Source of the DNA: an uncultured Prevotellaceae bacterium
GTDB taxonomy: Bacteria > Bacteroidota > Bacteroidia > Bacteroidales > Bacteroidaceae
Length of the DNA: 64,000 nucleotides
Assembly: GCA_900320845.1 (NCBI GenBank)
Contig: ONTS01000001.1
Coordinates: 1 to 64,000 of the forward strand
Reading direction: 5' to 3'
In this document: in pieces, positions 1 to 8,335 of the stretch
Layout of the letters: each line of letters begins with the position of its first letter
Numbering within the stretch: the stretch's first letter is position 1
Notes under the pieces: generated by a model
The model's input: only the letters and a program-made list of their open reading frames with translations
Database searches by the model: none
What the model was told of the DNA's origin: nothing
Program-made: the position numbers and the translations under genes

Positions 1-287
1 CCAATAAAGGAGAATATAAATTTGTCGGTGCCGAAGGTTATTACTGGACGCGCACCATGTGGCCTAACTCTATTATCCCTGGCCAGACAAATAGTTATAC
101 TTTACATGGCGACAGGGAATCATACTATTTGCGTATTACTCCTTACTATGTAACCCTTTCCTGGGATATGCGTGCCAACCGTATCCATGGCATGGTGGGC
201 AACCAGAAACCTGACTGGTATAGGACATTGCCTAAAGCAGAACGGTTGGTAAGTACTGGTTTTATAAATGACCCATGGTTCCAGTAG
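1..287 (+). CDS. C-terminal end of W/Y-rich surface-type protein (partial)
   Basis: The reading frame is open from base 3 and ends with TAG at 285-287; the 5' part lies outside the window. The visible ~94 residues (KFVGAEGYYWTRT, ESYYLRITPYY, RIHG.VGN, ending PWFQ) match the last residues of the protein at 53887-56076 almost motif for motif. It is therefore the tail of a paralogue of that lipoprotein. The Y-Y-W-[ST]-R/S pattern followed by a YYLR strand resembles the end of FISUMP/Lcl-type (DUF1566-like) surface domains; that family link is inference. It lies 24 bp upstream of a GH5 gene, the same order as the second copy at 53.9-58.3 kb. Function unknown. Confidence 0.85.
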   Translation, partial: NKGEYKFVGAEGYYWTRTMWPNSIIPGQTNSYTLHGDRESYYLRITPYYVTLSWDMRANRIHGMVGNQKPDWYRTLPKAERLVSTGFINDPWFQ

Positions 288-311
288 TCATCCCCAACAC
301 CTGCACATTCC

Positions 312-2528
312 ATGAAACACACACGATTGACAGTTTTTCTGGCCTTTGTCCTTTCTGCGGGTTCGCTCTCTGCCCAGAAGCCATCGTTTGAGTCGGCTTC
401 ACAGGCTGTGCAGCATATGGGAACGGGCTGGAACCTCGGCAACACGCTCGACAGCCACGCCGACGGCATCACCGATGTGACAGCCACCGAGACACTGCGC
501 GGACAGCCCGTCACCACACCCGAACTGATGGAGATGGTGAAGATGGCTGGCTTCAACACCGTGCGCATACCCGTGACATGGTATCCGCATATCGATGTCC
601 AAGGTAATATCGATGTCGCATGGCTGGCACGCGTTCGACAGGTGGTCGACTATGTGTTGGACGAAGGCATGTACTGCATCATCGACCTGCACCACGACAC
701 TGGCAAGGAAGATGCCGCCTATCCGAAGAAAGGATGGCTGAAAGCCGACATGGACAACTACACCCTCAACCGCGATCTCTTCGAGTCGATATGGCGACAG
801 GTGGCATCAGCGTTCAGCGACTGCGGAGAACGATTGCTCTTCGAAGGCTATAACGAACTGCTCGACCCTCTGGGTTCGTGGAACTATGCGTCGTACAACG
901 CTGCCGGCAGATACGATGCCGCCATTGCCAGCAGTGCGTACAATGCAGTCAATGCCTATGCCCGCAGCTTCGTGACAGCCGTGAGAAGCACAGGCGGAAA
1001 CAACGCACAGCGCAACCTCATCGTCAATACCTACGGCGCATGCACCGGCATGGGCACGTGGAGCGACTATCTGACAGAACCTCTGTCACGCATGGAGAAA
1101 CCCGAAGACAGTGACCATATACTCTTCGGCATTCACGCATACGTGCCCATAGTCAACACCGACACCGAGGGCAATATCCTCGGCAATCGTTCGCTAGAGA
1201 CCATCGGCTACCTGCTCGACGGTATGATGAGCAACATCAATACCCACCTTAAGGCAAAAGGTGCTCCGGTTATTTTCAGCGAATGGAATACGTCTACCGT
1301 TGACCGTTCTCCAACAGACTATGAACTGCGGCGCGAGCATCTGCTGAATTTTGCTGACCTGTTTCTCTCGAAGGTGAAGTCGAACGGTATGTCCGCTTGC
1401 TATTGGATGGGTCTGACGGATAAATCATGGCGCAGCCTTCCCGCCTTTCATCAGCCCGATTTGGCAGAAGTGATGTTACGTGCTTGGCATGGCGAGAGTT
1501 ATTCTCCGGTTCTGCTTACCTCTGCTGACTATTCCACCGAGTACAAGGTTGAATTCAGCAAGCAGTGGGCGGAGTTACAATTAGCTTTCGACGCTGAAGG
1601 ACTGGAAAGAGAATACACGGGTATAGAAGTTGAACTGAACACCCTTCCCTCCACCAATGGAGGCACCCTCACTCTACGAGCATATTCCACGACAGGCGGT
1701 TCCCCCTATCAGAACCTGTCGGACATCAAAACCACCACGACCTCCCAGCCCTTCACCTCAATCAGTTCGACACCTGTGGTCCGGCTTTCCCTTGTATGGC
1801 GTTCTGCCGGCAGCTGCACAATAGACATCAAGTGTGTGCATCTTATACGCCCCGATGGTACAAAGGATAGTGTCGTTCCTGTGAATCGTACTCCCGACAA
1901 GTGTATGTTAACCATGAGCTCCATCCCGCTCTACGGCAAGTCGAAGGTGGGTGATACCGAATATGCGACGTTGTATTATGGAGAAAAGAATCTGACAGTT
2001 CCAGAAGCTGTTACCGCTACAGCCTACAAGGTGGTGAATGGCAATCTGGTTCCAGTGAAGACGTATGCTGCCGGTTCAGTAATACCTGCGGGCACCGGCG
2101 TTGTGCTTCACGGTCAGAAGAATAGAACATACAAGTTTTCGATGAGTGACGAAAATGGCGAACAAGCTGTCGGCAATATGCTTCGCGGTTCGGATGATGA
2201 GATGCTGACAACAGGTGTCGGAAAGTTTTACAAACTGTCTCAGGACAGTGAAGAAACAGCAGGTTCAATAGGTTTCTACTTCGGTGCAGCCGATGGAGGT
2301 GCTTTTCTGAACAAGGCACATAAAGCCTACCTTGTTGTACCCGCCGATGAAGCCAAAGAGAGCGGATATCCTTTTGCGGACAATCTTACCGGAATAAATA
2401 ATGGCAATCGGTATGACGGTCTCCATGGTAATGATACTTGGTACACATTGGAAGGAATCCCTATGAAGAAGCGCCCATCTGTGAAAGGAATCTATCTGTA
2501 CAACTCCCAAAAAGTAGTGATACATTAA
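312..2528 (+). CDS. Secreted GH5 family glycoside hydrolase (endoglucanase-like), copy 1
   Basis: 738 residues with a signal peptide (MKHTRLTVFLAFVLSAGSLSAQ). The GH5 barrel spans about residues 35-390: GWNLGNTLDS, then N181-E182 in FEGYNEL (expected acid/base) and E324 in FSEWN (expected nucleophile). A beta-rich region (about 395-530) and a second module beginning near Y-ATLYYGEKNL follow. The C-terminal tail WYTLEGIPMKKRPSVKGIYL ends the protein and is shared with two other proteins here. GH5 enzymes usually cleave beta-1,4 glucans, mannans or xyloglucan; the substrate cannot be read from the sequence. Copy 2 at 56088-58301 is roughly 80% identical in the barrel by eye. The downstream half (after about 1250) looks more AT-rich than the first half. 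Likely cotranscribed with the preceding surface protein. Confidence 0.93.
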   Translation: MKHTRLTVFLAFVLSAGSLSAQKPSFESASQAVQHMGTGWNLGNTLDSHADGITDVTATETLRGQPVTTPELMEMVKMAGFNTVRIPVTWYPHIDVQGNIDVAWLARVRQVVDYVLDEGMYCIIDLHHDTGKEDAAYPKKGWLKADMDNYTLNRDLFESIWRQVASAFSDCGERLLFEGYNELLDPLGSWNYASYNAAGRYDAAIASSAYNAVNAYARSFVTAVRSTGGNNAQRNLIVNTYGACTGMGTWSDYLTEPLSRMEKPEDSDHILFGIHAYVPIVNTDTEGNILGNRSLETIGYLLDGMMSNINTHLKAKGAPVIFSEWNTSTVDRSPTDYELRREHLLNFADLFLSKVKSNGMSACYWMGLTDKSWRSLPAFHQPDLAEVMLRAWHGESYSPVLLTSADYSTEYKVEFSKQWAELQLAFDAEGLEREYTGIEVELNTLPSTNGGTLTLRAYSTTGGSPYQNLSDIKTTTTSQPFTSISSTPVVRLSLVWRSAGSCTIDIKCVHLIRPDGTKDSVVPVNRTPDKCMLTMSSIPLYGKSKVGDTEYATLYYGEKNLTVPEAVTATAYKVVNGNLVPVKTYAAGSVIPAGTGVVLHGQKNRTYKFSMSDENGEQAVGNMLRGSDDEMLTTGVGKFYKLSQDSEETAGSIGFYFGAADGGAFLNKAHKAYLVVPADEAKESGYPFADNLTGINNGNRYDGLHGNDTWYTLEGIPMKKRPSVKGIYLYNSQKVVIH

Positions 2529-2616
2529 CAAACAGCATCTTGCGACACAAGGCAGGATGATAAACCTTAGAAATAAGTCATTCATTTTATTCATTATTTT
2601 GTTATTTTACTGTGAG

Positions 2617-2648
2617 TTCCTCTGTTGTGAAACAGGGGGACTTTTTTA
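2617..2648 (+). terminator. Rho-independent terminator after GH5 copy 1
   Basis: The stem CCTCTGTT (2619-2626) pairs with AACAGGGG (2631-2638) around a GTGA loop, extended by a G-U and a U-A pair, and is followed by a T run (2642-2647). The terminator of GH5 copy 2 has the same GTGA loop and similar arms, so it was probably duplicated with the gene. Apart from this hairpin and the one at 2793-2820, the 298 bp between the GH5 gene and the histidine kinase hold nothing convincing; the 91-codon ORF starting at 2557 has no recognisable features. Confidence 0.85.
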
Positions 2649-2792
2649 TATTATTGCTAACTGTTACAGTTTATCCGATTTTTCAGTTCGATTGACAATA
2701 TCCGATACTTTCGCTTTACACTGGGATATGGCTGTACAACGTAAGCCTGTTTGTGTACTGCATGATATAAAGATGTGTACCATAGATAATAG

Positions 2793-2820
2793 AAGAGGAG
2801 AGACTTTCATCTCTCCTCTT
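2793..2820 (-). terminator. Hairpin just past the histidine kinase stop
   Basis: A perfect 11-bp stem AAGAGGAGAGA / TCTCTCCTCTT with a 6-nt loop lies 6 bp beyond the stop of the minus-strand kinase gene. Reading on the minus strand the following bases are only moderately U-rich (CTATTATC), so it is probably a terminator or mRNA 3'-end stabiliser for the kinase. Confidence 0.55.
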
Positions 2821-2826
2821 TGCTCT

Positions 2827-3990
2827 TTATAGCTCTATTCTGAATGTTGTTCCTTTGCCAATCTCTGACTGTCTCACGTATATCTTGCCGTGGTGATACT
2901 CTTCTACGATGCGTTTGGCGAGCGACAGTCCAAGTCCCCATCCGCGTTTCTTCGTGGTGAAGCCTGGACGGAACACGTTTTTCATATCCTTTTTGGGAAT
3001 ACCTTTTCCCGTGTCGCTAACATCGATAATCACTTTGTTGTTGTTTTTCTCCACATGTAGGGTGATGGTGCCCCCTTCTCCTCCCATGGCGTCGACGGCA
3101 TTCTTCGACAGATTCTCGATAACCCACTCAAACAGCGAAGCATTGAGCGGCACAACGATGTCTTCTTCGGGCATTTCTGTGCGCATCTCCACCTTGGAAG
3201 AGGTGCGACGGTTCATGTAGTCCACCACATGTTGCATCACTTCTTTCAGCGATGTGGGTGTAGGTGTGGGCAAGGAGCCTATCTTGGAGAAGCGTTCGGC
3301 TATGAGTTGCAGCCGCTGCACGTCTTTTTCCATCTCCGGCAGCAGCGTATCGTCGGGATAGTTTTCCTTCAGTACCTCCGTCCATGCCATCAGGCTCGAT
3401 ATCGGTGTGCCCAGCTGGTGCGCTGTTTCTTTAGAAAGGCCTACCCATACTTTGTTCTGTTCGGCCCGTTTGGAGGTGAGCAGTGCAAAGATAGCCACCA
3501 CGACGAATATCATCACCACTCCGAGCTGCACCATTGGGTAGGTTTGCAGTCGTTTGAGCATGACGCTGTCGTCGTAGCATACAATGATGTGGGCCTGTTG
3601 TGTTGCGTCGTCGTTGATTTGTATGGGTATAAACTGTCCCGACTTTTTCCATTGCCGCCCCATTTCGGCAGCTATGGCAAGGGTGTCGGTGTTGGCATCG
3701 TGCTTGATGTCGATGTTTCGGTAGAACTGTGCATTGCCTTCCTCGTCCATCACGACGATGGGGATGGTGTTGTTGGTGTCTATCACCTTTAGCACCAGGC
3801 TCAGGTCGGTGTTTTCGTCGGCGTGGTTTAGTGCGCGCATGGCTTCTGCCCACACCTCCATCTTCACACGTTCCTCCTGGGCAAGGTCGCGGGTGAGGAT
3901 GTGCGACACTACCAACGACGCCACAGCTATGATGATAGCCATGACGACAAGAAGAATTTTTACTTGGCGTATTCTGTCAGTCCAAACCAC
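2827..3990 (-). CDS. Orphan membrane sensor histidine kinase
   Basis: 387 residues. Two membrane segments (about 12-30 and 154-172) flank a ~120-residue periplasmic sensor region that I do not recognise. The H-box KETAHQLGTPISSL carries the phospho-acceptor H191; the ATPase part shows an N-box (NLSKNAVDAM), G1 (DTGKGIP) and G2 (GWGLGLSLAKRI). No response regulator lies next to it, so its partner is elsewhere. The assigned start is GTG (3988-3990). A TAnnTTTG-type box in minus orientation (3995-4002) lies only 4 bp upstream, so either the message is nearly leaderless, the true start is further in, or the box is chance. Both neighbours are isolated by hairpins (2793-2820 and 4032-4076), suggesting a monocistronic unit. 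Confidence 0.9.
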   Translation of the reverse strand: MVWTDRIRQVKILLVVMAIIIAVASLVVSHILTRDLAQEERVKMEVWAEAMRALNHADENTDLSLVLKVIDTNNTIPIVVMDEEGNAQFYRNIDIKHDANTDTLAIAAEMGRQWKKSGQFIPIQINDDATQQAHIIVCYDDSVMLKRLQTYPMVQLGVVMIFVVVAIFALLTSKRAEQNKVWVGLSKETAHQLGTPISSLMAWTEVLKENYPDDTLLPEMEKDVQRLQLIAERFSKIGSLPTPTPTSLKEVMQHVVDYMNRRTSSKVEMRTEMPEEDIVVPLNASLFEWVIENLSKNAVDAMGGEGGTITLHVEKNNNKVIIDVSDTGKGIPKKDMKNVFRPGFTTKKRGWGLGLSLAKRIVEEYHHGKIYVRQSEIGKGTTFRIEL

Positions 3991-4031
3991 GAAGCAAATG
4001 TAATCAATAATTGAGGGATATGTGCAGGTTG

Positions 4032-4076
4032 ACGAAAAAAAAGATGTCGGACGACATCAACGTCGTCCGACATCTT
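4032..4076 (-). terminator. Strong terminator after the SLT-like gene
   Basis: A perfect 15-bp stem, AAGATGTCGGACGAC (4041-4055) with its complement at 4062-4076 and a 6-nt loop. Read on the minus strand it is followed by eight U residues. It lies 41 bp past the stop of the gene at 4118-4558 and 42 bp before the histidine kinase start. Confidence 0.92.
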
Positions 4077-4117
4077 GGAGTGTTGTGCCATCACCGAGGT
4101 GAGAGGGCTACACATTG

Positions 4118-4558
4118 TTATAGTTTCACTTTTGCCATTACTTTATTATAGTAGCGCTTGGTTCTTTCTGTTTGCCAACGGTGTCCTCCGTTCCACATGC
4201 GGATACCCTTTTCAATGTTGTTTTCGGGGTTGTGGCGGCTCTGAATGATGAGGAACATTTCAGTAGCTTTTTCGGGATTGAGGCGGTCGTTCATGGTGTA
4301 GCGCTTGCTTTCGCCGCGGCTTTTCAGAATGATGTTCACCTCGTTGACAGCTGCGGGGCTCATTGCCAGTCTGCCGGCGTAGATGCCGCTACGCATATTG
4401 GGGTTGTTGCCGGTCTCTACCAGTGCTATTGCTTCAATGTAGGGCGCCCAGTCTACGTCGCTATCGTTGTCGCCATCGTTGATAACTGTTGCCGACATCA
4501 GCGTCGGGAAACACAAAAAGAGGAAGGCCCAAAGAGCCACAGTTTTCACTTTCTTCAT
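4118..4558 (-). CDS. Small secreted protein with lytic-transglycosylase-like features
   Basis: 146 residues from the ATG at 4558 (MKKVKTVALWAFLFLCFPTLMSA, a clear signal peptide); an in-frame ATG nine codons upstream (4585) is less likely because it would bury the signal. The mature part reads IEAIALVETGNNPN..S..AGRLAMSP.AV.EVN early and GIRMWNGG late. This E-x-G-N...S..G..Q/RMSP...W-N-G-G layout recalls SLT/lysozyme-like domains, in which the E of the first block would be catalytic; the match is by motif impression only. It could act on peptidoglycan in the periplasm. It has its own promoter (4670-4701) and terminator (4032-4076), so it is monocistronic. Confidence 0.7.
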   Translation of the reverse strand: MKKVKTVALWAFLFLCFPTLMSATVINDGDNDSDVDWAPYIEAIALVETGNNPNMRSGIYAGRLAMSPAAVNEVNIILKSRGESKRYTMNDRLNPEKATEMFLIIQSRHNPENNIEKGIRMWNGGHRWQTERTKRYYNKVMAKVKL

Positions 4559-4669
4559 GTAATAATTCTTTATGTCCTGAAGCAATGCTCAGCAGTTGCA
4601 GTGCATCCGCATTCAACGGATGAAGACTACGCAGAAAAAAAGCGCAGTCGTCAGGACGATTTGCTGTTG

Positions 4670-4701
4670 CAAAGGTACGCCAAAAACGCCACCCTTGCAA
4701 A
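4670..4701 (-). promoter_or_regulatory. Bacteroidales-type promoter for the SLT-like gene
   Basis: On the minus strand a TTTG (4698-4701) is followed after 20 nt by TACCTTTG (4670-4677), matching the TTTG-N19-21-TAnnTTTG consensus exactly. The start codon is about 110 nt downstream. The rest of the 344-bp gap between this gene and sufS (4559-4902) contains only imperfect hairpins, none followed by a U run. Confidence 0.75.
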
Positions 4702-4902
4702 CCAACCCCCGTAACGGCAGGAAAAAGACAACTGCACAAACCAAATGGAAATGTGCAGTAACTGACTGTTATATTTATTGTTAGTCGATAAGGTTAAAGT
4801 GTATGGAAGACAGTTTTGGGGAAGAAAAGTTTTTTTTGCTTTGCACAGATTTTGCCATTTTGTGCGAAAGCAGTGCCAACGCTGTCGTCACTTGCTCCTT
4901 GC

Positions 4903-6183
4903 TCAAAACATCTTCCTCACGCGTTGCAGGGCTTCGATGAAGCGGTCCACCTCTTCTTCGGTGTTGTACATGGCAAACGAGGCGCGCACGGTGCCCGGAA
5001 TGTTGAGGCGTTGCATGAGCGGCTGGGCGCAGTGGTGGCCGGTGCGTACGGCGATGCCCAGACGGTCGAGCAGCGTGCCGATGTCGGAGGGGTGTATGTC
5101 GCCCACGTTGAACGACACCACAGCGTCGTGCAGGTTGTTCATCGCTGCGCCGTCTGCGGGCGAAGGTGCCGACAGTGTGCCGCCAGGACCGTATATGTGT
5201 ATGTCGTCCACCTCGAGCAGGCGGATCATGCAGTAGTCGGTCAGACGACGTTCGTGTGCCACGATGTTGTCGAATCCCACCGATTCCATGTAATCTATGG
5301 CTGTGGCGAGCCCGTGTGTGGCAACATAGTCGGGCGTACCAGCCTCAAACTTATACGGCAGCTGCTGGAAGGTAGTCTTCTCAAAGCTCACAGTCTCTAT
5401 CATCTCGCCGCCGCCTTGGTAGGGTGGCAGGCTGTCGAGCCACTGTTCCTTGCCGTAGAGTACGCCGATGCCTGTAGGCCCGTACATCTTGTGTCCGCTG
5501 AAGGCGAAGAAGTCGCAGTCCAGCTGCTGGACGTCGATGGGGAAGTGGGGGGCACTCTGTGCACCGTCGACAAGGATGGGGACTCCGTGTGCATGGGCAA
5601 TGCGCACACATTCGGCAATGTCGTTCACCGTTCCGAGCACGTTGCTCACATGGCAGAGGCTCACCAGGCGTGTGCGTGGCGAGAAGAGGCTGGCATAGGC
5701 TTCCATGTCCATCACGCCGTCGTCGCTCATCGGCACCACCTTCAGGGCTATACCCCTGCGTGCCGCCTGCAACTGCCAGGGCACAATGTTGGAATGGTGC
5801 TCCATGGTGGATACGATGACCTCGTCGCCCGCCTCCATGTGGCTGTCGACAAAGGTCGATGCCACCAGGTTGATGGCCTCGGTGGTGCCGCGCGTGAACA
5901 CTATCTCGTTGGTGCTGCGGGCGTTGACAAACCGTCGTACGGTCTCGCGTGCACTCTCGTGCAGGTCGGTGGCTTGCTGCGACAGGTAGTGTATGCCACG
6001 GTGAACGTTAGCGTTGACGTTGAGGTATTCGTCGCGCATGGCGTCGAGCACGCACAGAGGCTTCTGCGTCGTGGCACCGTTGTCAAGATACACCAGCGGA
6101 TGACCGTACACTTCGCGCGAGAGAATGGGGAAATCGGCACGCAAAGCACGCATGTCTGAGAGAGAAGGATGGACGGATGTCAT
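4903..6183 (-). CDS. sufS: Cysteine desulfurase, SufS type
   Basis: 426 residues, about the usual length plus a short N-terminal extension (an alternative start is M11, MRALRADFP). It is a PLP enzyme that removes sulfur from cysteine as a persulfide for Fe-S cluster assembly. The PLP lysine K232 is in FAFSGHKMYGPTG, the catalytic C385 in RTGHHCAQPLM (the short extended-loop type of group II desulfurases), and HRGIHYLS plus STMEHHSNIVPWQ are typical of SufS/CsdA. The usual partners sufB, sufC and sufD are not visible: the neighbour on the low-coordinate side is unrelated and the gene upstream is divergent, so sufS ends or stands outside its operon here. Confidence 0.96.
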   Translation of the reverse strand: MTSVHPSLSDMRALRADFPILSREVYGHPLVYLDNGATTQKPLCVLDAMRDEYLNVNANVHRGIHYLSQQATDLHESARETVRRFVNARSTNEIVFTRGTTEAINLVASTFVDSHMEAGDEVIVSTMEHHSNIVPWQLQAARRGIALKVVPMSDDGVMDMEAYASLFSPRTRLVSLCHVSNVLGTVNDIAECVRIAHAHGVPILVDGAQSAPHFPIDVQQLDCDFFAFSGHKMYGPTGIGVLYGKEQWLDSLPPYQGGGEMIETVSFEKTTFQQLPYKFEAGTPDYVATHGLATAIDYMESVGFDNIVAHERRLTDYCMIRLLEVDDIHIYGPGGTLSAPSPADGAAMNNLHDAVVSFNVGDIHPSDIGTLLDRLGIAVRTGHHCAQPLMQRLNIPGTVRASFAMYNTEEEVDRFIEALQRVRKMF

Positions 6184-6207
6184 AAGAGGAACATGATGTT
6201 ACAGCCG

Positions 6208-6215
6208 CAAAGGTA
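6208..6215 (-). promoter_or_regulatory. -7 box upstream of sufS
   Basis: TACCTTTG on the minus strand, 25 nt before the sufS ATG. No TTG at the expected ~20-nt spacing is visible, so this is a partial promoter match. It shares the 157-bp divergent gap with the nif3 promoter. Confidence 0.45.
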
Positions 6216-6245
6216 AATGTTTCCTCTTTAATTCTTCATTATCAA

Positions 6246-6275
6246 TTGTCAATTATAAATTATTCCTTACCTTTG
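6246..6275 (+). promoter_or_regulatory. Promoter for the Nif3-family/zinc-ribbon pair
   Basis: TTG (6246-6248), a 19-nt spacer and TACCTTTG (6268-6275) form a good Bacteroidales sigma-ABfr promoter about 65 nt before the ATG at 6341. Confidence 0.72.
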
Positions 6276-6340
6276 CCGACGCAAACCATGTATCATCGGC
6301 TTAACAACCATTACTCACTACATATATACAGACGAGACAA

Positions 6341-7162
6341 ATGACTGGGAAAGAGCCCGCAGGTGCGGCGCCGTGCGTGCGCATCTATGAAGTGAAGGCT
6401 GCCCTTGAACGTTTCTCTCCGTTGCCCCTGCAGGAAGACTACGACAACGCCGGCTTGCAGGTTGGGCTGACAACGGAAGAGGTGTCAGGGGTAGTATTGT
6501 GTCTGGACGTTACCGAAGACGTCATCGCCTTTGCCGTAGAGCAGGGGTGCAACACCATCGTGTCGCACCATCCGCTCATCTTCCGTGGACTGAAACATGT
6601 CAGCGACGGCAATATGGTAGAGCGTTGCGTGATGCAGGCACTGAAGAACGACATCACCATCCTCTCCATGCACACCAACATGGACAATGCCTATCGTGGC
6701 GTAAGCTACACCATGGCAGAGCGTCTGGGCATGAGCGACGTGGCATTTCTGCAACCCAAGGGCAGCACCCAGGCCGAAGGCGGCAGCGGAGTGATAGGTA
6801 TGCTGCCACAATCAATGAAGGCTGCCGACTTCGTACACCTGCTCAAGGACACTTTCCATGCCGAATGCGTGATGACCAACGCCCTGATGCAGCGCCCCAT
6901 ACGCCGCGTAGCCCTATGCGGAGGCAGCGGAGCCTTCCTCGCCGAAGAAGCCTTGAGACAACAGGCCGACGCATTCGTAACGGGAGAGATGCACTACCAC
7001 GACTACTTCGGACTGGAACAGCAGATACAACTCTGCATCATAGGCCACTACGAGAGCGAGCAGTACAGCGTGCAACGCCTCGACGAGGTGCTGGCAGAAG
7101 CACTGCCCACAGTAAGAAGAGTCATATACCCACACACCACAAACCCCATACTGTATTTCTAA
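6341..7162 (+). CDS. Nif3-like dinuclear metal centre protein (GTP cyclohydrolase I type 2 family)
   Basis: 273 residues, the normal length of the short (YbgI-like) form without the inserted PII-like domain. Metal-ligand signatures are present: DNAGLQVG near the N-terminus, TIVSHHPLIF (about residues 71-80), HTNMDNA, and near the C-terminus GEMHYHDYF and IGHYESEQ. Members bind two metal ions and form hexamers; the cellular reaction is not firmly known and the 'GTP cyclohydrolase' name is only a family label. It is followed after 63 bp by a coiled-coil/zinc-ribbon protein, a widespread conserved pair, which suggests a shared role. Confidence 0.92.
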   Translation: MTGKEPAGAAPCVRIYEVKAALERFSPLPLQEDYDNAGLQVGLTTEEVSGVVLCLDVTEDVIAFAVEQGCNTIVSHHPLIFRGLKHVSDGNMVERCVMQALKNDITILSMHTNMDNAYRGVSYTMAERLGMSDVAFLQPKGSTQAEGGSGVIGMLPQSMKAADFVHLLKDTFHAECVMTNALMQRPIRRVALCGGSGAFLAEEALRQQADAFVTGEMHYHDYFGLEQQIQLCIIGHYESEQYSVQRLDEVLAEALPTVRRVIYPHTTNPILYF

Positions 7163-7225
7163 AGGGAGCGAAAAGCAAACTGTCGCTAACCGTTAACATC
7201 CGAATTTTTTAATCTTACATATCCT

Positions 7226-8065
7226 ATGGCAAAGAAAGAAACCAAAGAAGCCAAAGAGCTGACCGTAGAGGAGCGCCTGAAAGCCCTTTACCAGTTGCAG
7301 ACCAACCTGTCTGCCATCGATGAGAAGAAAGCCATCCGCGGCGAACTGCCCCTGGAGGTACAGGACCTGGAAGACGAAATTGCCGGTCTGAATACGCGCA
7401 TGCAGAAGATTGAAGGCGAGATAGGAGCCATCAACGACGCTGTGCTGCAGAAAAAAGCCGATATCGAGAAGGCCAAGAGCAGCATCACACGCTACAACAA
7501 GCAGCTCGACGACGTGAAAAACTCACGCGAGTACGACACACTGACCAAGGAAATCGAATACCAGAAGCTGGAAGTGGAGCTCTGCGAGAAGAAAATACGC
7601 GAGGCTGGCACCGTGATTGAAAGCAAAGATAACGAACTGAAGGAAACCAAGGAACTCATTGCCGACCGCGAACAGCACCTCAAAGAGAAAAAGTCAGAGC
7701 TCGACGAGATTATGCAAGAGACACGCGAAGACGAAGCCAAGCTGATGAAAAAGGTGGAAGACATCGAGTCGAAGATGGAAGAACGCCTGCTGTTCAGCTT
7801 CCACCGCATTCGCCAGAGCGTACGCAACGGTCTCGGTATTGTGTACGTACAGCGCGACGCTTGCGGAGGATGTTTCAACAAGATTCCGCCACAGAGACAA
7901 CTCGACATCAAGATGCACAAGAAAATTATCGTGTGCGAATACTGCGGACGCATTCTTATCGACCCGGAACTGGCTGGTGTGAAGGCTGTGGCTGCCGCTG
8001 AGGAGAAACCCAAGCGCCGCAGAGCTACAAAGACAACACGAGCAACGAAGAAAGACGAAGAATAG
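7226..8065 (+). CDS. Coiled-coil protein with C4 zinc ribbon
   Basis: 279 residues. Residues about 10-190 form a long, highly charged coiled coil (AIDEKKAIRGELP, then continuous E/K heptads). A zinc ribbon follows: ACGGC, then CEYCGR some 30 residues later, preceded by NKIPPQ as in the DUF164/zf-RING_7 family. The C-terminus is a basic tail (KRRRATKTTRATKK) that could touch nucleic acid. It lies directly downstream of the Nif3-family gene and ends at a strong terminator, so the two form one unit. Biochemical role unknown. Confidence 0.9.
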   Translation: MAKKETKEAKELTVEERLKALYQLQTNLSAIDEKKAIRGELPLEVQDLEDEIAGLNTRMQKIEGEIGAINDAVLQKKADIEKAKSSITRYNKQLDDVKNSREYDTLTKEIEYQKLEVELCEKKIREAGTVIESKDNELKETKELIADREQHLKEKKSELDEIMQETREDEAKLMKKVEDIESKMEERLLFSFHRIRQSVRNGLGIVYVQRDACGGCFNKIPPQRQLDIKMHKKIIVCEYCGRILIDPELAGVKAVAAAEEKPKRRRATKTTRATKKDEE

Positions 8066-8098
8066 TAGACACCATACTTACTCAATCTTCTGAACAAC

Positions 8099-8132
8099 AA
8101 AGCGAAGTCCGCACCGGCAGACTTCGCTTTTT
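8099..8132 (+). terminator. Terminator after the zinc-ribbon gene
   Basis: The stem AAGCGAAGTC (8100-8109) pairs with GACTTCGCTT (8120-8129) around a 10-nt loop and is followed by TTTTT, 35 bp past the stop codon. Confidence 0.88.
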
Positions 8133-8335
8133 AATATGCTACAGGCTGAAGAATGAGGACAGAAGACCATGTGTTGGGTTGACAGAAGGACATATGTCTT
8201 TTCAGAGAGAAGGACAAAAGGGTATATATGGGGGAGGTGTGAGGGTGGCGGCGCGTCACTTTTAGTCGGTGGTTGTTGTCCTGTCGGGCAGAGAATACTT
8301 CCTATAAGGACAGCTCTTTGGCAACACTCACAAAC

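Noticed and set aside
2557-2832. 91-codon open frame between GH5 copy 1 and the kinase
   Set aside because: It runs through a terminator and has no start-site support or recognisable motif.
4838-4880. Hairpin with adjacent A/T run considered as sufS terminator
   Set aside because: On the minus strand the run following the stem is A, not U, and the stem has a bulge; it does not fit a terminator in the needed direction.
4816-6159. 447-codon open frame on the plus strand
   Set aside because: It lies exactly antisense to sufS, which has all catalytic motifs; the translated peptide is H/V/A/G-rich with no signature. High-GC antisense shadow.
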